Below are positions 33,926 through 48,900 of a DNA stretch of 64,000 bases, one piece after another. The DNA is from Nematostella vectensis (lineage: Eukaryota; Cnidaria; Anthozoa; Actiniaria; Edwardsiidae): positions 9,412,801-9,476,800 of the forward strand of contig NC_064044.1 in assembly GCF_932526225.1 (NCBI RefSeq), written 5' to 3'. Each line of letters starts with the position of its first letter. Within the stretch, counting starts at the first letter, position 1. The notes under the pieces were generated by a model. It saw only the letters and a list, made by a program, of their open reading frames with translations. It was not told the DNA's origin and searched no databases. A program made the translations under genes and the position numbers.

Positions 33926-36900
33926 AGGTTCTTGGGTGTGGTCTTCAGGTTGGGGGGCAGGGGGGGTTTCCTCTAGAGATTGAGTTTGAGTCACTACTTC
34001 TGGTTGGTCTTCTTGCTGTTGCTGCTGTTGCTGCTGTTGAGGTTCGTCTACTTCGTCTTGGGCATCTTCCTCCTCTCCGTCGTCGTCCTCTTCATCGCCC
34101 TCCTCGTGGTCATCCCCTTCCTCATCTTCATCATCGCTAACCTCATGGCCTGCATCCCGAAGCGTCTTCTTCATTAAGAAAAAAAAAAACATGGAGGTGT
34201 GAGCTGGACGTCTGCTAATTCAACGGTGGAACCCCGACTACTATGTAAAAAGAGCGAGCAGAGAGTTTGGTCGCATGAACAATGGGAACGAATTCTTCGC
34301 GCGGCCATACTCTACGCTTGCTCTCTATTTCTGCAAAATCCCCGGAAACGCTTGCTACGCTGGTTTCATGTACAGGGGTCTCATCACCTTATAATGGTTC
34401 ATTCACGTAGTTGATTATTTGTTCGACGCGGTGTGAATCTCTAAATAAAATAAAAACCCCTTATGCTGGTTTACCTTATACTGGACAATCTTCTCCGCCT
34501 GATCGGCAAGCATAACCAAAAGATCTTCATGCTCCTGAGTCTGCAATTCCTTCTCCTCTTGTACAGCTGCAAGCCTTTCCTCCAGGTCCCGTATGTGCGA
34601 GGCTAATTCTTGCCTAGCAGCTTCAACAGCGGCCTGGGTACCGGGGCTTTGGGATACTTGCTGAGGTCAGAGAAAAAGACAAATGTTATGCTTCATAACT
34701 TTTTCAGCAACCCGCAGACCAACCCTGCGTAGTGAAGTGCTTAAAGCCGCATTGTGACCAGTATACTCCTTGAGGTCCGACGGAAACCTCAACCGTTAAA
34801 AGACAAAAGAATATATTAAAATCCGAGATGTTTAACAGGACATCCGCTCTAAATTATCAATCACATCCTCAAAGAAACTTCCAATAGACACATTGATTTC
34901 AATATTTTGAAATATTTTTTCGCGTTTTCCGTTAAAAGTCATCGGATATTGTTACGTAATCGACCGGAAGTAAACTGGTGACAATGCGGCTTTAAACCCT
35001 CTCCAACAACACTCTCTTCAGCATTTCCTGACATGCCCCGCCCTCCCACCTGTAGAAGACCCATATAACTTACCTATCTCCTCTCCTTCAAGGACTCACC
35101 AATAACTGGCATTTTGCGGCATTTCCTTTTATCTACATCTCCCCTCGCCTACAAGTCTAACAAATGATCTTTGCTATTCTTGAAGAGCATCATTTAGCTT
35201 CCTTAGTGATTATCTCCTACTTAGACTCTTATTATTACCTATACCCCCCCCCCCCTTCAAGCCCTTCGCTATGCTTTTTGTTTACTATCTATCTTCTCCT
35301 AACACTTGCAGCGTTCCCTAATATATCCCACACGCCCCTCCTCCCCTTAAAGCACCCTGTACATATGACTAAGGGATGAGCTATGCTGTGTTTTTTTTTA
35401 AAGAGCAGCATTATGTGTCCTTACTGTTATTCTTCTCCTGAAACTTTAAGCATTCCCTTATAAATCCCCACTTCAATCATCCTCTGGGAACCAGGGCGAC
35501 GCGGAGACCACAAAGACGAAAGAATGAAGTAAAACGACGGGCGTTTTTCTTTTCCTTACGCTCAGCCTCTATGCCACCGCATTATATCCCCCTCACCCTT
35601 CCTTCATTAATCACTAGCCGATGAGGCCTGCTGTTAGCAGCATTCTGCGTCCTTTGCTTTTTTCCTCTCCTTACGCTCAGCCTCTATATCACCCTCACCC
35701 TTCCTTCATTAATCACTAGCCGATGAGGCCTGCTGTTAGCAGCATTCTGCGTCCTTTGCTTTTTTCCTCTCCTTACGCTCAGCCTCTATATCACCCTCAC
35801 CCTTCCTTCATTAATCACTAGCCGATGAGGCCCGCTGTTAGCAGCATTCTGCGTCCTTTGCTTTTTTCCTCTGCTTACGCTCAGCCTCTATATCTCCCTC
35901 CCCCGCCCTTTATTAATGACTAACCAATGGGGCATTCTGTTGTTGGAGAGCAGCATTTTGCGTCCTTAGTGTCTCTACTTCTGCTTGTAACTTGGTGACA
36001 GTCCTACACAGACCGGCAAGATCCTCGAGCTGGTTGCTGTTCAGCTGTCCTGACCCATCGCCAGCAGAACTCGACTCGGACGAGTCGGCAAGTTCGGCCG
36101 CAGCTGTTGCGACAGCGAGCTGGGCTTGGGAGATCTCGAGATCCTTTTCCTATTAAAAAAAACAAGAGTTTAAAAACGAGATCTCGAGATCCTTTTCCTA
36201 TTAAAAAAAACAAGAGTTTAAAAACGAGACCCTAGCTTAGGGAGTGTTTTATACTCGTGATTCCGGAATGAGAATGATTAGAATAAAAAAAATAGCTTTC
36301 CACCCATTCCACCCATTCTGCTACCTGTAGCAGAATGACTCGAATGCCATTCTGAACATTCTCTACCAACCAATCCCATTCCAGAATGATAGGAAACAAC
36401 GCGCCCTTAAAGTGACCTTGTGAGCCACGCCTTTGTTATTGTATACGTGATAAATCTTGAAATAACCTTCTAAAAATATTGTTTAATACTTTATTTACTT
36501 AATCCAATCGAAAATATCGCATTGGCTTCACCAAATCAGACGTTGGAAATGGATGCTTTTTCACACTTGGTACTTTGCTAGGATGACAAGCCCCACCTTT
36601 GTTATTGATTTGGAGACAAATCACGCGAAGAAACTCGCGGATATAACCGTCTAAAAACAGTTACTAAGTTACCAAATTCAAACAAAGAAATATCTCAAAA
36701 GGTCCCTTTAATCAGCGATGGAAATAGTTTTTTTTCTCATACTTTGCTAAGGTGACAAGCCCCACCTTTGTTATTGATTTGGAGATAAATCACGCGGAGT
36801 AACTCGCGGATATAACCGTCTAAAAACAGTTACTAAGTTACCAAATTCAAACAAAGAAATATCCCAAAAGGTCTCTTTAATCAGCGATGGAAATAGTTTT

Positions 36901-39900
36901 TTCTCACACTAAGATGACAAAACGGCGGCTGGCAGGGCTTCTTAAATAAGGTTTTAAACACGCCTCACCAGATTCTGAACGTGGACTTGCTTTTCCTGCA
37001 ACAGCTGCTCCAGCGATCGCTGACTTATATGTAGATTGTTTACTTGATTTCTCAGTTCCAGGACCTCACTGCCGTCACTTGTCCGGGGACAAGACACTGA
37101 GGGCTGGTGAGGATCTGAAAATAAAAAAAGAAGAATACAGAAGTCTGCCCTCCAAATAATTTACACCAATAATGCTTATGATGAGGCACTAGCGTTATTC
37201 GGTCTTGAATCCGTGGCTGATCGTCGTAATATGGAATGCCATGAATAGGCAATTCCAGCTATGAGCAGGAAACCTCCCTCAACTACCGTCATGCAGCGCG
37301 CGTCTCATTTGGTGCAAGCTTAAAAAGGCGCGCACTGCATTCTGGTAACTGATGCAGGTTTCTATTGTAATGCGTGCACAAGCTTATAGCTGGCATGACT
37401 TTTTTTTCTTGTTCTTTTTCTTTTTCTGTTCCGAAAGTCAGTTGACTAAAGAGATATTATTTCGGTCTCTATCATTGAATGAGACATTTAGTGACTAAAG
37501 ATACATTAAAAATCAAATCATGGATATGGGTCATGACGTAACTAAAATGAAGAACAAACAGTAGCTTATCCTCAGGAAGCCAGGGCAACGAACTTAGCAT
37601 TAGGAACCAACCATCGGACGGAAGGAAAATAGATTTTACATATGTTCGCAGCCAGCTTGGTTTCTTGGTTTGATTGTTTGGAGTTTACTCTTTTATTTTG
37701 GCATTTAAAAATATTTAGAGAATTTTAAAATACAACAACTCGGAATCCTTACCTTGCCTGCCGGCTATCTGGTGGCGAAGCTCAAAGATCTCGTGTGATT
37801 GCTGCTCCAGCTGGCTCTGACTCTATGAAAACAAAAGACAAAAAAGGCAGAACATCAGTATCCATGGATAGCGCAATTTGCGTACGGATGGTCACAAAAG
37901 GAAATGTTTGAAATTTGTGTAAAATCTCCATGGTATTGGTATTTGTGGTATTTAAGACCCCGTCCCCACGTATCCGTTTTCGTTTGAAAACGCAACCTTT
38001 TTGTTCCGTTTTCAAAAAGAACCGCCATCGTTTTCGAAAGGTTCCGTTATCGTCCGTCCCCACGGCACCGAAAGGGTATCGTTTTCAAATTGTTCCACTC
38101 TGTAGATCGTTTTCAAATTGTTCCGTTTTCGGTCATCGTTTTCGCGTTTCCGTGTGGACGATAACCGTATCCGTATCAAAAGGTTGCGTTTTCAAACGGA
38201 AACAGATACGTGGAGACGGGGTCAAAGACTTAGCTCTAATCGCTCTAAATACAAATAGCCCCCTCGAGAAAGAATCCCCTATATCTAAGCTTTAATTTGT
38301 TATAAAGAACGTCGCAATCGGTAAAACAGTCGTTTAGTTTTGTCCTACGCAAGCCGAGAATACGAACAACGTACCGCGTTATTTTAACGCATACATGTTG
38401 TACGCCACAACTAAAACGTCCTCGGAGGGGGGGGGGAGGCGTAATGCCAATTTTCAGGAGGAAAAGATGCCCGCTTTGTTTCAATATGGGGGGCTTCTGA
38501 GAAAATTCCTTCCCATGGATCATTTTCGAATCACACATTTCTTATGTGAAGAACTGACCTGCATGTATGAAGACTCAAGTTCTGAGCACCGAGATTTTAG
38601 CCGGCCGATCTCCTCGTCCTGTGGATTAAAAGTTGTCGTATCAATACGCAAAAATCTCACTCATATACGGAGCTCAATTAAAGGAATTATGGGGAGCTAA
38701 CAACAACTATTACGTCCTCTAACTATAAATAAAACACTTCGCTGATTCTCGATTTGTGGTGTTTAATCAAACACCTCTTTGATTGGTTGATAAAATACCT
38801 GTTCACGGATGAGCTCTTTGTAAGATGCCACTATGGAGTCGTGGTTATCTAGGTCAGCAGTCTTCTTACTTTGCGCAGGTGCAGACTCTGGCGTCTCCTC
38901 TACGGCTTTGCTGACGGCGGCTAACAGTAGAAAATGACACACATTACTAGCACTGTGATCAACAACTACTTCTTTGCTATTGTTTACATTTAAAAATACA
39001 GAAAACTTCCATGAAATACAGAAAACATCCATGATATAATCTTACATTTCAGTTACTTGCCTGATATAACGGACGGGAATGGGGCTTTGTTTGGTTGCGT
39101 ATTATGAGGGATCGCAATAATTGCAAATATAGACTCACCGTCAAGCTTCTTGAATAATCTGGTAAACTCGTGGTCGAACAGAACATGATGCGAGACATCT
39201 ACTTTGATCTATGGATCAATAAAATATCTGAATTAATTAGTGAGGTCATTACACAGGGCTTCTGGAATTACGCGCTTGTGCGGAAGCGCGTAATTTGGCT
39301 TTCTCCGCGTAATCCGCGTAATCCACAAATTTCCGCGTAATCACGCGTAATTTGGCTAAATTTTGAAAGACAAACATTTAAGTGCACAGCTGATGTGTTC
39401 TTTTAGGGTTCTTACCCCTATTTCTCGTAAAAAAGAGAGATATTCTTCGTAAGAGTGCGATATTTCGAACTGAATTTTGAAAACAAATAAAATGACTAGG
39501 CGTTCTTTGCTAAACCGCGAAGGCCTAGGACTGATAATAAAATACCTTTTTTAATTGGCTGGTGGCTAGGAGCCAATGAAAACTCGCCTAAGATATTTTC
39601 GCGCAAAAAAATAAATAAACTTTTCAAGTTATTTCGTGCTTTCCTTCGGTACAAAATGTAGTTTGGGCTTAACAGTCGATATTCCGTGTAATTTAGCGCG
39701 TAATTCAGTCAAGAATCCCGCAAAATTTTGATTGAAAAAAAAATGTATTGCAAAATCCCACGTAATTTAGCGTGTAATGATTGATTTCCCGCGTAATTTA
39801 GCGCGTAATTTAGCAAAGAATCCCGCATAAATTTAAGCTTTTTCCGCGTAATTCCAAAAGCCCTGATTACACACAGCCAGCATGTTAAAGAACGTTTCTT

Positions 39901-42900
39901 AGGTACACCTTTGAAATTGTTTACAAGTTGTTTTTATCTTTGGCAAGAAAACACCAGAATAACTATCCAAAATTGTAGCCTATTACTTTATGAATGATAT
40001 TGATTAAAATTTTCTCAGATACCTGCTTATTGTAGCCGATGGGAATGGATGCAAGTTTGGTCATAGCTAGGTTCATACTGTACCTCGGGTGATTTCACAG
40101 CTGCCGTGAAATACTCAGACTTGGAGATGTTGCTGACTTTTTCCAGAAGGTTCTCCAGGCCTATCCGCTTGTTAATCAGGGCACGCAGATCATCCCTAAA
40201 CAATGATATTTTTAAAACTTTTATTTCAAAATAAAATCATTGCAGCCTTCTAATTTACAGCTTCCAGATTCTATTTGCTCTTACCTATTTATACCTTTAC
40301 TTTTAAGCTATAGTCTGCAAATTGTTACAATATGATATCTGTTACTTTTTAAATGACTAGGAGATGGCATGTACCATTTCATGTGAGTTGGTTGTTACTT
40401 TCGATTGTTGGTTCTTCTAAGCTACCCCTTGCTACAGGTCTGGGGCCGGTTCCTAGAAATCAGGTTAGCGCTAATCCAGGGATAAATACATTTGATTGGA
40501 TAAAAGGGGCATTTATTCCTGGTTTAGTGTTTTCCTATCTAGGAACCCAGCCCTGGTATCACAGTAAACCCAATCTCCAAGAGTCACCAAACAACACTGA
40601 TCGCCTACCTTTTGCATGTCTGCACTGAGTCGTCATTGAATGCAAGGCATAGGCCAAGAAGTAGACTACACAGGTATCCCACCAGCACCTCTCCCTCCTC
40701 ACCATGAGACTCAACTTGCGCCATGAGCTATAAACTGTCAAGGACTACAGGAACACAGAAAGCCCACAGCACACAGGGTGCCAATACCTAACACAAAGAG
40801 CTGACTCAAAGTACCTATATGGGGAGTACCTTATGGGCCATCATAGGGCATCACAAAAGGTAATTGCATGGGCACCTACAGCGAGGGCCCATTAACCATA
40901 GTCAGTGTTGAAAAGGATACATAGGGTACATTGGCTGGGTTGTGTAGAAAGTGTGCAACAGCAATGGGACAGTTGTATAGCCAGGAGCATAGCAGAACTA
41001 CTATACCCACGCGCGTCTGGGTGTCGCCCCCCTGCACAGACAATAAACACTCCTGTTTAGTGGCCTTATCTGAGAAAACTGGAAACACAAGATAAAAGCT
41101 CCAGAACTCAGAATTAGAAAATGCCGATGTCTTATCTCTCTTACTTGTGCCAACATATTGGTACACTGCTGCAGAAGTGATACTGGTGGATTGCCTACAA
41201 GTAAAAAGTTTGTTTTAGTGTCCTCACCTACCTTTAACTTTCTCAAGTAAACATCAGAAAAAAGATCCTTTTAATTTTGTTAGAGTCCTGTTTGTAAGGA
41301 ATGTTATTGTATAGTCCTTAAAAACAGGACTCTGACAAAAATGACAGGATCTTGTTTTTCTGATGTTTACTTGACTGTTAACCAGCCTGTAATAATACAA
41401 CCAGCAACAAAGCAACCATCATTAGACATTTGTACAAAAGGCATCGAGACTACAAGTCTCATCGACAAAAAAAAGTAATAATAATAACAAATAAATAAAC
41501 TGATTAAAACTCTCCTGCATTCTACTAGTTTAGTTTTAATGAAAGGTTTTTCATAGCTGGCTTGGATTCATAGTACGACTTCCCAATATAGTGTTCAGAC
41601 GTTTTGTGCTGCATCAAAATGGATGTCAAGCTGCCCTCTCCCCCTACTCACCAACACTGGTGGCAAGCTGCCCTCTCCCCCTACTCACCAACACTGGTGG
41701 CAAGCTGCCCTCTCTCCCTACTCACCAACACTGGTTGCAAGTTACCCTCTACCCCTACTCATCAACACTGGTGGCAAGTTACCCTCTCCCCCTACTCACC
41801 AACACTGGTGGCAAGTTACCCTCTCCCCCTACTCACCAACACTGGTGGCAAGTTACCCTCTTCCCCCTACTCACCAACACTGGTGGCAAGTTACCCTCTC
41901 CCCCTACTCACCAACACTGGTGGCAAGTTACCCTCTCCCCCTACTCACCAACACTGGTAGCAAGTGGCCCTCTACCCCTACTCACCAACACTGGTGGCAA
42001 GTTGCCCTCTACCCCTACTCACCAACACTGGTGGCAAGTTACCCTCTACCCCTACTCACCAACACTGGTGGCAAGTTGCCCTCTACCCCTACTCACCAAC
42101 ACTGGTGGCAAGTTGCCCTCTCCCCCTACTCACCAACACTGGTGGCAAGTTGCCCTCTACCCCTACTCACCAACACTGGTGGAAAGCTGCCCTCTCCCCC
42201 TACTCACCAACACTGGTGGCAAGCTGCCCTCTCCCCATACTCACCAACACTGGTGGCAAGCTACCCTTTCCCCCTACTCACCAACACTGCTGGCAAGCTG
42301 CCCTCTCCCCCTACTCACCAACACTGGTGGCAAGCTGCCCTCTCCCCCTACTCACCAACACTGGTGGCAAGTTGCCCTCTACCCCTACTCACCAACACTG
42401 GTGGCAAGCTGCCCTCTCCACCTACTCACCAACACTGGTGGCAAGCTGCCCTCTCCCCCTACTCACCAACACTGGTGGCAAGCTGCCCTCTCCCCCTACT
42501 CACCAACACTGGTGGTAAGCTGCCCTCTCTCCCCACTCACCAACACTGGTGGCAAGCTGCCCTCTCTCCCCACTCACCAACACTGGTGGCAAGCTGCCCT
42601 CTCCCCCTACTCACCAACACTGGTGGCAAGTTACCCTCTCCCCCTACTCACAAACACTGGTGGCAAGTTACCCTCTCCCCCTACTCACCAACACTGGTGG
42701 CAAGTTACCCTCTACCCCTACTCACCAACACTGGTGACAAGCTGCCCTCTCCCCCTACTCACCAACACTGGTGACAAGCTGCCCTCTCCCCCTACTCACC
42801 AACACTGGTGGCAAGCTGCCCTTTCCCCCTAATCACCAACACTGGTGGCAAGCTGCCCTCTCCCCCTACTCACCAACACTGGTGGCAAGTTGCCCCCTCC

Positions 42901-45900
42901 CCCTACTCACCAACACTGGTGGCAAGCTGCCCTCTCCCCCTACTCACCAACACTGGTGGCAAGTTGCCCCCTCCCCCTACTCACCAACACTGGTGGCAAG
43001 CTGCCCTCTCCCCCTACTCACCAACACTGGTGGCAAGTTACCCTCTCCCCCTACTCACCAACACTGGTGGCAAGCTGCCCCCTCCCCCTACTCACCAACA
43101 CTGGTGGCAAGCTGCCCTCTCCCCCTACTCACCAACACTGGTGGCAAGTTACCCTCTCCCCCTACTCACCAACACTGGTGGCAAGTTACCCTGTCCCCCT
43201 ACTCACCAACACTGGTGGTAAGCTACCCTCTCCCCATACTCACCAACACTGGTGGCAAGCTACCCTCTCCCCCTACTCACCAACACTGGTGGCAAGCTGC
43301 CCTCTCCCCCTACTCACCAACACTGGTGGCAAGCTGCCCTCTCCCCCTACTCACCAACACTGGTGGCAAGTTGCCCTCTACCCCTACTCACCAACACTGG
43401 TGGCAAGCTGCCCTCTCCACCTACTCACCAACACTGGTGGCAAGCTGCCCTCTCCCCCTACTCACCAACACTGGTGGCAAGCTGCCCTCTCCCCCTACTC
43501 ACCAACACTGGTGGTAAGCTGCACTCTCTCCCCACTCACCAACACTGGTGGCAAGCTGCCCTCTCTCCCCACTCACCAACACTGGTGGCAAGCTGCCCTC
43601 TCCCCCTACTCACCAACACTGGTGGCAAGTTACCCTCTCCCCCTACTCACAAACACTGGTGGCAAGTTACCCTCTCCCCCTACTCACCAACACTGGTGGC
43701 AAGTTACCCTCTACCCCTACTCACCAACACTGGTGACAAGCTGCCCTCTCCCCCTACTCACCAACACTGGTGACAAGCTGCCCTCTCCCCCTACTCACCA
43801 ACACTGGTGGCAAGCTGCCCTTTCCCCCTAATCACCAACACTGGTGGCAAGCTGCCCTCTCCCCCTACTCACCAACACTGGTGGCAAGTTGCCCCCTCCC
43901 CCTACTCACCAACACTGGTGGCAAGCTGCCCTCTCCCCCTACTCACCAACACTGGTGGCAAGTTACCCTCTCCCCCTACTCACCAACACTGGTGGCAAGC
44001 TGCCCCCTCCCCCTACTCACCAACACTGGTGACAAGCTGCCCTCTCCCCCTACTCACCAACACTGGTGGCAAGCTGCCCTTTCCCCCTAATCACCAACAC
44101 TGGTGGCAAGCTGCCCTCTCCCCCTACTCACCAACACTGGTGGCAAGTTGCCCCCTCCCCCTACTCACCAACACTGGTGGCAAGCTGCCCTCTCCCCCTA
44201 CTCACCAACACTGGTGGCAAGTTACCCTCTCCCCCTACTCACCAACACTGGTGGCAAGCTGCCCCCTCCCCCTACTCACCAACACTGGTGGCAAGCTGCC
44301 CTCTCCCCCTACTCACCAACACTGGTGGCAAGTTACCCTCTCCCCCTACTCACCAACACTGGTGGCAAGTTACCCTGTCCCCCTACTCACCAACACTGGT
44401 GGTAAGCTACCCTCTCCCCATACTCACCAACACTGGTGGCAAGCTACCCTCTCCCCCTACTCACCAACACTGGTGGCAAGCTGCCCTCTCCCCCTACTCA
44501 CCAACACTGGTGGCAAGCTGCCCTCTCCCCCTACTCACCAACACTGGTGGCAAGTTACCCTCTCCCCCTACTCACCAACACTGGTAGCAAGTGGCCCTCT
44601 ACCCCTACTCACCAACACTGGTGGCAAGTTGCCCTCTACCCCTACTCACCAACACTGGTGGCAAGTTACCCTCTACCCCTACTCACCAACACTGGTGGCA
44701 AGTTGCCCTCTACCCCTACTCACCAACACTGGTGGCAAGTTGCCCTCTCCCCCTACTCACCAACACTGGTGGCAAGTTGCCCTCTACCCCTACTCACCAA
44801 CACTGGTGGAAAGCTGCCCTCTCCCCCTACTCACCAACACTGGTGGCAAGCTGCCCTCTCCCCATACTCACCAACACTGGTGGCAAGCTACCCTCTCCCC
44901 CTACTCACCAACACTGGTGGCAAGCTGCCCTCTCCCCCTACTCACCAACACTGGTGGCAAGCTGCCCTCTCCCCCTACTCACCAACACTGGTGGCAAGTT
45001 GCCCTCTACCCCTACTCACCAACACTGGTGGCAAGCTGCCCTCTCCACCTACTCACCAACACTGGTGGCAAGCTGCCCTCTCCCCCTACTCACCAACACT
45101 GGTGGCAAGCTGCCCTCTCCCCCTACTCACCAACACTGGTGGTAAGCTGCCCTCTCTCCCCACTCACCAACACTGGTGGCAAGCTGCCCTCTCTCCCCAC
45201 TCACCAACACTGGTGGCAAGCTGCCCTCTCCCCCTACTCACCAACACTGGTGGCAAGTTACCCTCTCCCCCTACTCACAAACACTGGTGGCAAGTTACCC
45301 TCTCCCCCTACTCACCAACACTGGTGGCAAGTTACCCTCTACCCCTACTCACCAACACTGGTGACAAGCTGCCCTCTCCCCCTACTCACCAACACTGGTG
45401 ACAAGCTGCCCTCTCCCCCTACTCACCAACACTGGTGGCAAGCTGCCCTTTCCCCCTAATCACCAACACTGGTGGCAAGCTGCCCTCTCCCCCTACTCAC
45501 CAACACTGGTGGCAAGTTGCCCCCTCCCCCTACTCACCAACACTGGTGGCAAGCTGCCCTCTCCCCCTACTCACCAACACTGGTGGCAAGTTGCCCCCTC
45601 CCCCTACTCACCAACACTGGTGGCAAGCTGCCCTCTCCCCCTACTCACCAACACTGGTGGCAAGCTGCCCTCTCCCCCTACTCACCAACACTGGTGGCAA
45701 GTTACCCTCTCCCCCTACTCACCAACACTGGTGGCAAGCTGCCCCCTCCCCCTACTCACCAACACTGGTGGCAAGTTGCCCCCTCCCCCTACTCACCAAC
45801 ACTGGTGGCAAGCTGCCCTCTCCCCCTACTCACCAACACTGGTGGCAAGTTACCCTCTCCCCCTACTCACCAACACTGGTGGCAAGCTGCCCCCTCCCCC

Positions 45901-48900
45901 TACTCACCAACACTGGTGGCAAGCTGCCCCCTCCCCCTACTCACCAACACTGGTGGCAAGTTACCCTCTCCCCCTACTCACCAACACTGGTGGCAAGTTA
46001 CCCTGTCCCCCTACTCACCAACACTGGTGGTAAGCTACCCTCTCCCCATACTCACCAACACTGGTGGCAAGCTACCCTCTCCCCCTACTCACCAACACTG
46101 GTGGCAAGCTGCCCTCTCCCCCTACTCACCAACACTGGTGGCAAGCTGCCCTCTCCCCCTACTCACCAACACTGGTGGCAAGTTGCCCTCTACCCCTACT
46201 CACCAACACTGGTGGCAAGCTGCCCTCTCCACCTACTCACCAACACTGGTGGCAAGCTGCCCTCTCCCCCTACTCACCAACACTGGTGGCAAGCTGCCCT
46301 CTCCCCCTACTCACCAACACTGGTGGTAAGCTGCCCTCTCTCCCCACTCACCAACACTGGTGGCAAGCTGCCCTCTCTCCCCACTCACCAACACTGGTGG
46401 CAAGCTGCCCTCTCCCCCTACTCACCAACACTGGTGGCAAGTTACCCTCTCCCCCTACTCACAAACACTGGTGGCAAGTTACCCTCTCCCCCTACTCACC
46501 AACACTGGTGGCAAGTTACCCTCTACCCCTACTCACCAACACTGGTGACAAGCTGCCCTCTCCCCCTACTCACCAACACTGGTGACAAGCTGCCCTCTCC
46601 CCCTACTCACCAACACTGGTGGCAAGCTGCCCTTTCCCCCTAATCACCAACACTGGTGGCAAGCTGCCCTCTCCCCCTACTCACCAACACTGGTGGCAAG
46701 TTGCCCCCTCCCCCTACTCACCAACACTGGTGGCAAGCTGCCCTCTCCCCCTACTCACCAACACTGGTGGCAAGTTACCCTCTCCCCCTACTCACCAACA
46801 CTGGTGGCAAGCTGCCCCCTCCCCCTACTCACCAACACTGGTGACAAGCTGCCCTCTCCCCCTACTCACCAACACTGGTGGCAAGCTGCCCTTTCCCCCT
46901 AATCACCAACACTGGTGGCAAGCTGCCCTCTCCCCCTACTCACCAACACTGGTGGCAAGTTGCCCCCTCCCCCTACTCACCAACACTGGTGGCAAGCTGC
47001 CCTCTCCCCCTACTCACCAACACTGGTGGCAAGTTACCCTCTCCCCCTACTCACCAACACTGGTGGCAAGCTGCCCCCTCCCCCTACTCACCAACACTGG
47101 TGGCAAGCTGCCCTCTCCCCCTACTCACCAACACTGGTGGCAAGTTACCCTCTCCCCCTACTCACCAACACTGGTGGCAAGTTACCCTGTCCCCCTACTC
47201 ACCAACACTGGTGGTAAGCTACCCTCTCCCCATACTCACCAACACTGGTGGCAAGCTACCCTCTCCCCCTACTCACCAACACTGGTGGCAAGCTGCCCTC
47301 TCCCCCTACTCACCAACACTGGTGGCAAGCTGCCCTCGTCCCCTACTCACCAACACTGGTGGCAAGTTGCCCTCTACCCCTACTCACCAACACTGGTGGC
47401 AAGCTGCCCTCTCCACCTACTCACCAACACTGGTGGCAAGCTGCCCTCTCCCCCTACTCACCAACACTGGTGGCAAGCTGCCCTCTCCCCCTACTCACCA
47501 ACACTGGTGGTAAGCTGCCCTCTCTCCCCACTCACCAACACTGGTGGCAAGCTGCCCTCTCTCCCCACTCACCAACACTGGTGGCAAGCTGCCCTCTCCC
47601 CCTACTCACCAACACTGGTGGCAAGTTACCCTCTCCCCCTACTCACAAACACTGGTGGCAAGTTACCCTCTCCCCCTACTCACCAACACTGGTGACAAGC
47701 TGCCCTCTCCCCCTACTCACCAACACTGGTGGCAAGCTGCCCTCTCCCCCTACTCACCAACACTGGTGGCAAGTTACCCTGTCCCCCTACTCACCAACAC
47801 TGGTGGTAAGCTACCCTCTCCTCCTACTCACCAACACTGGTGGCAAGCTACCCTCTCCCCCTACTCACCCACACTGGTGGCAAGCTGCCCTCTACCCCTA
47901 CTCACAAACACTGGTGGCAAGCTGCCCTCTCCCCCTACTCACCAACACTGGTGGCAAGTTACCCTGTCCCCCTACTCACCAACACTGGTGGTAAGCTACC
48001 CTCTCCTCCTACTCACCAACACTGGTGGCAAGCTACCCTCTCCCCCTACTCACCCACACTGGTGGCAAGCTGCCCTCTACCCCTACTCACAAACACTGGT
48101 GGCAAGCTGCCCCCTCCCCCTACTCACCAACACTGGTGGCAAGTTACCCTCTCCCCCTACTCACCCACACTGGTGGCAAGCTGCCCTCTCCCCCTACTCA
48201 CCAACACTGGTGGCAAGCTGCCCTCTCCCCTACTCACCCACACTGGTGGCAAGCTGCCCTCTCCCCTACTCACCAACACTGGTGGCAAGCTGCCCTTTCC
48301 CCTACTCACCAACACTGGTGGCAAGCTGCCCTCTCCCCCTACTCACCAACACTGGTGGCAAGCTGCCCTCTCCCCCTACTCACCAACACTGGTGGCAAGT
48401 TGCCCTCTACCCCTACTCACCAACACTGGTGGCAAGCTGCCCTCTCCACCTACTCACCAACACTGGTGGCAAGCTGCCCTCTCCCCCTACTCACCAACAC
48501 TGGTGGCAAGCTGCCCTCTCCCCCTACTCACCAACACTGGTGGTAAGCTGCCCTCTCTCCCCACTCACCAACACTGGTGGCAAGCTGCCCTCTCTCCCCA
48601 CTCACCAACACTGGTGGCAAGCTGCCCTCTCCCCCTACTCACCAACACTGGTGGCAAGTTACCCTCTCCCCCTACTCACCAACACTGGTTGCAAGCTGTC
48701 CTCTCCCCCTACTTACCAACACTGGTGGCAAGCTGCCCTCTCCCCTTACTTACCAACACTGGTGGCAAGCTGCCCTCTCCCCATACTCACCAACACTGGT
48801 GGCAAGCTGCCCTCTCCCCTTACTTACCAACACTGGTGGCAAGCTGCCCTCTCCCCCTACTCACCAACACTGGTGGCAAGCTGCCCTCTCCCTCTACTCA

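Noticed and set aside
33535-34140. 201-codon plus-strand frame
   Set aside because: It is the antisense of the last USO1 exon, whose minus-strand reading is supported by homology and phase.
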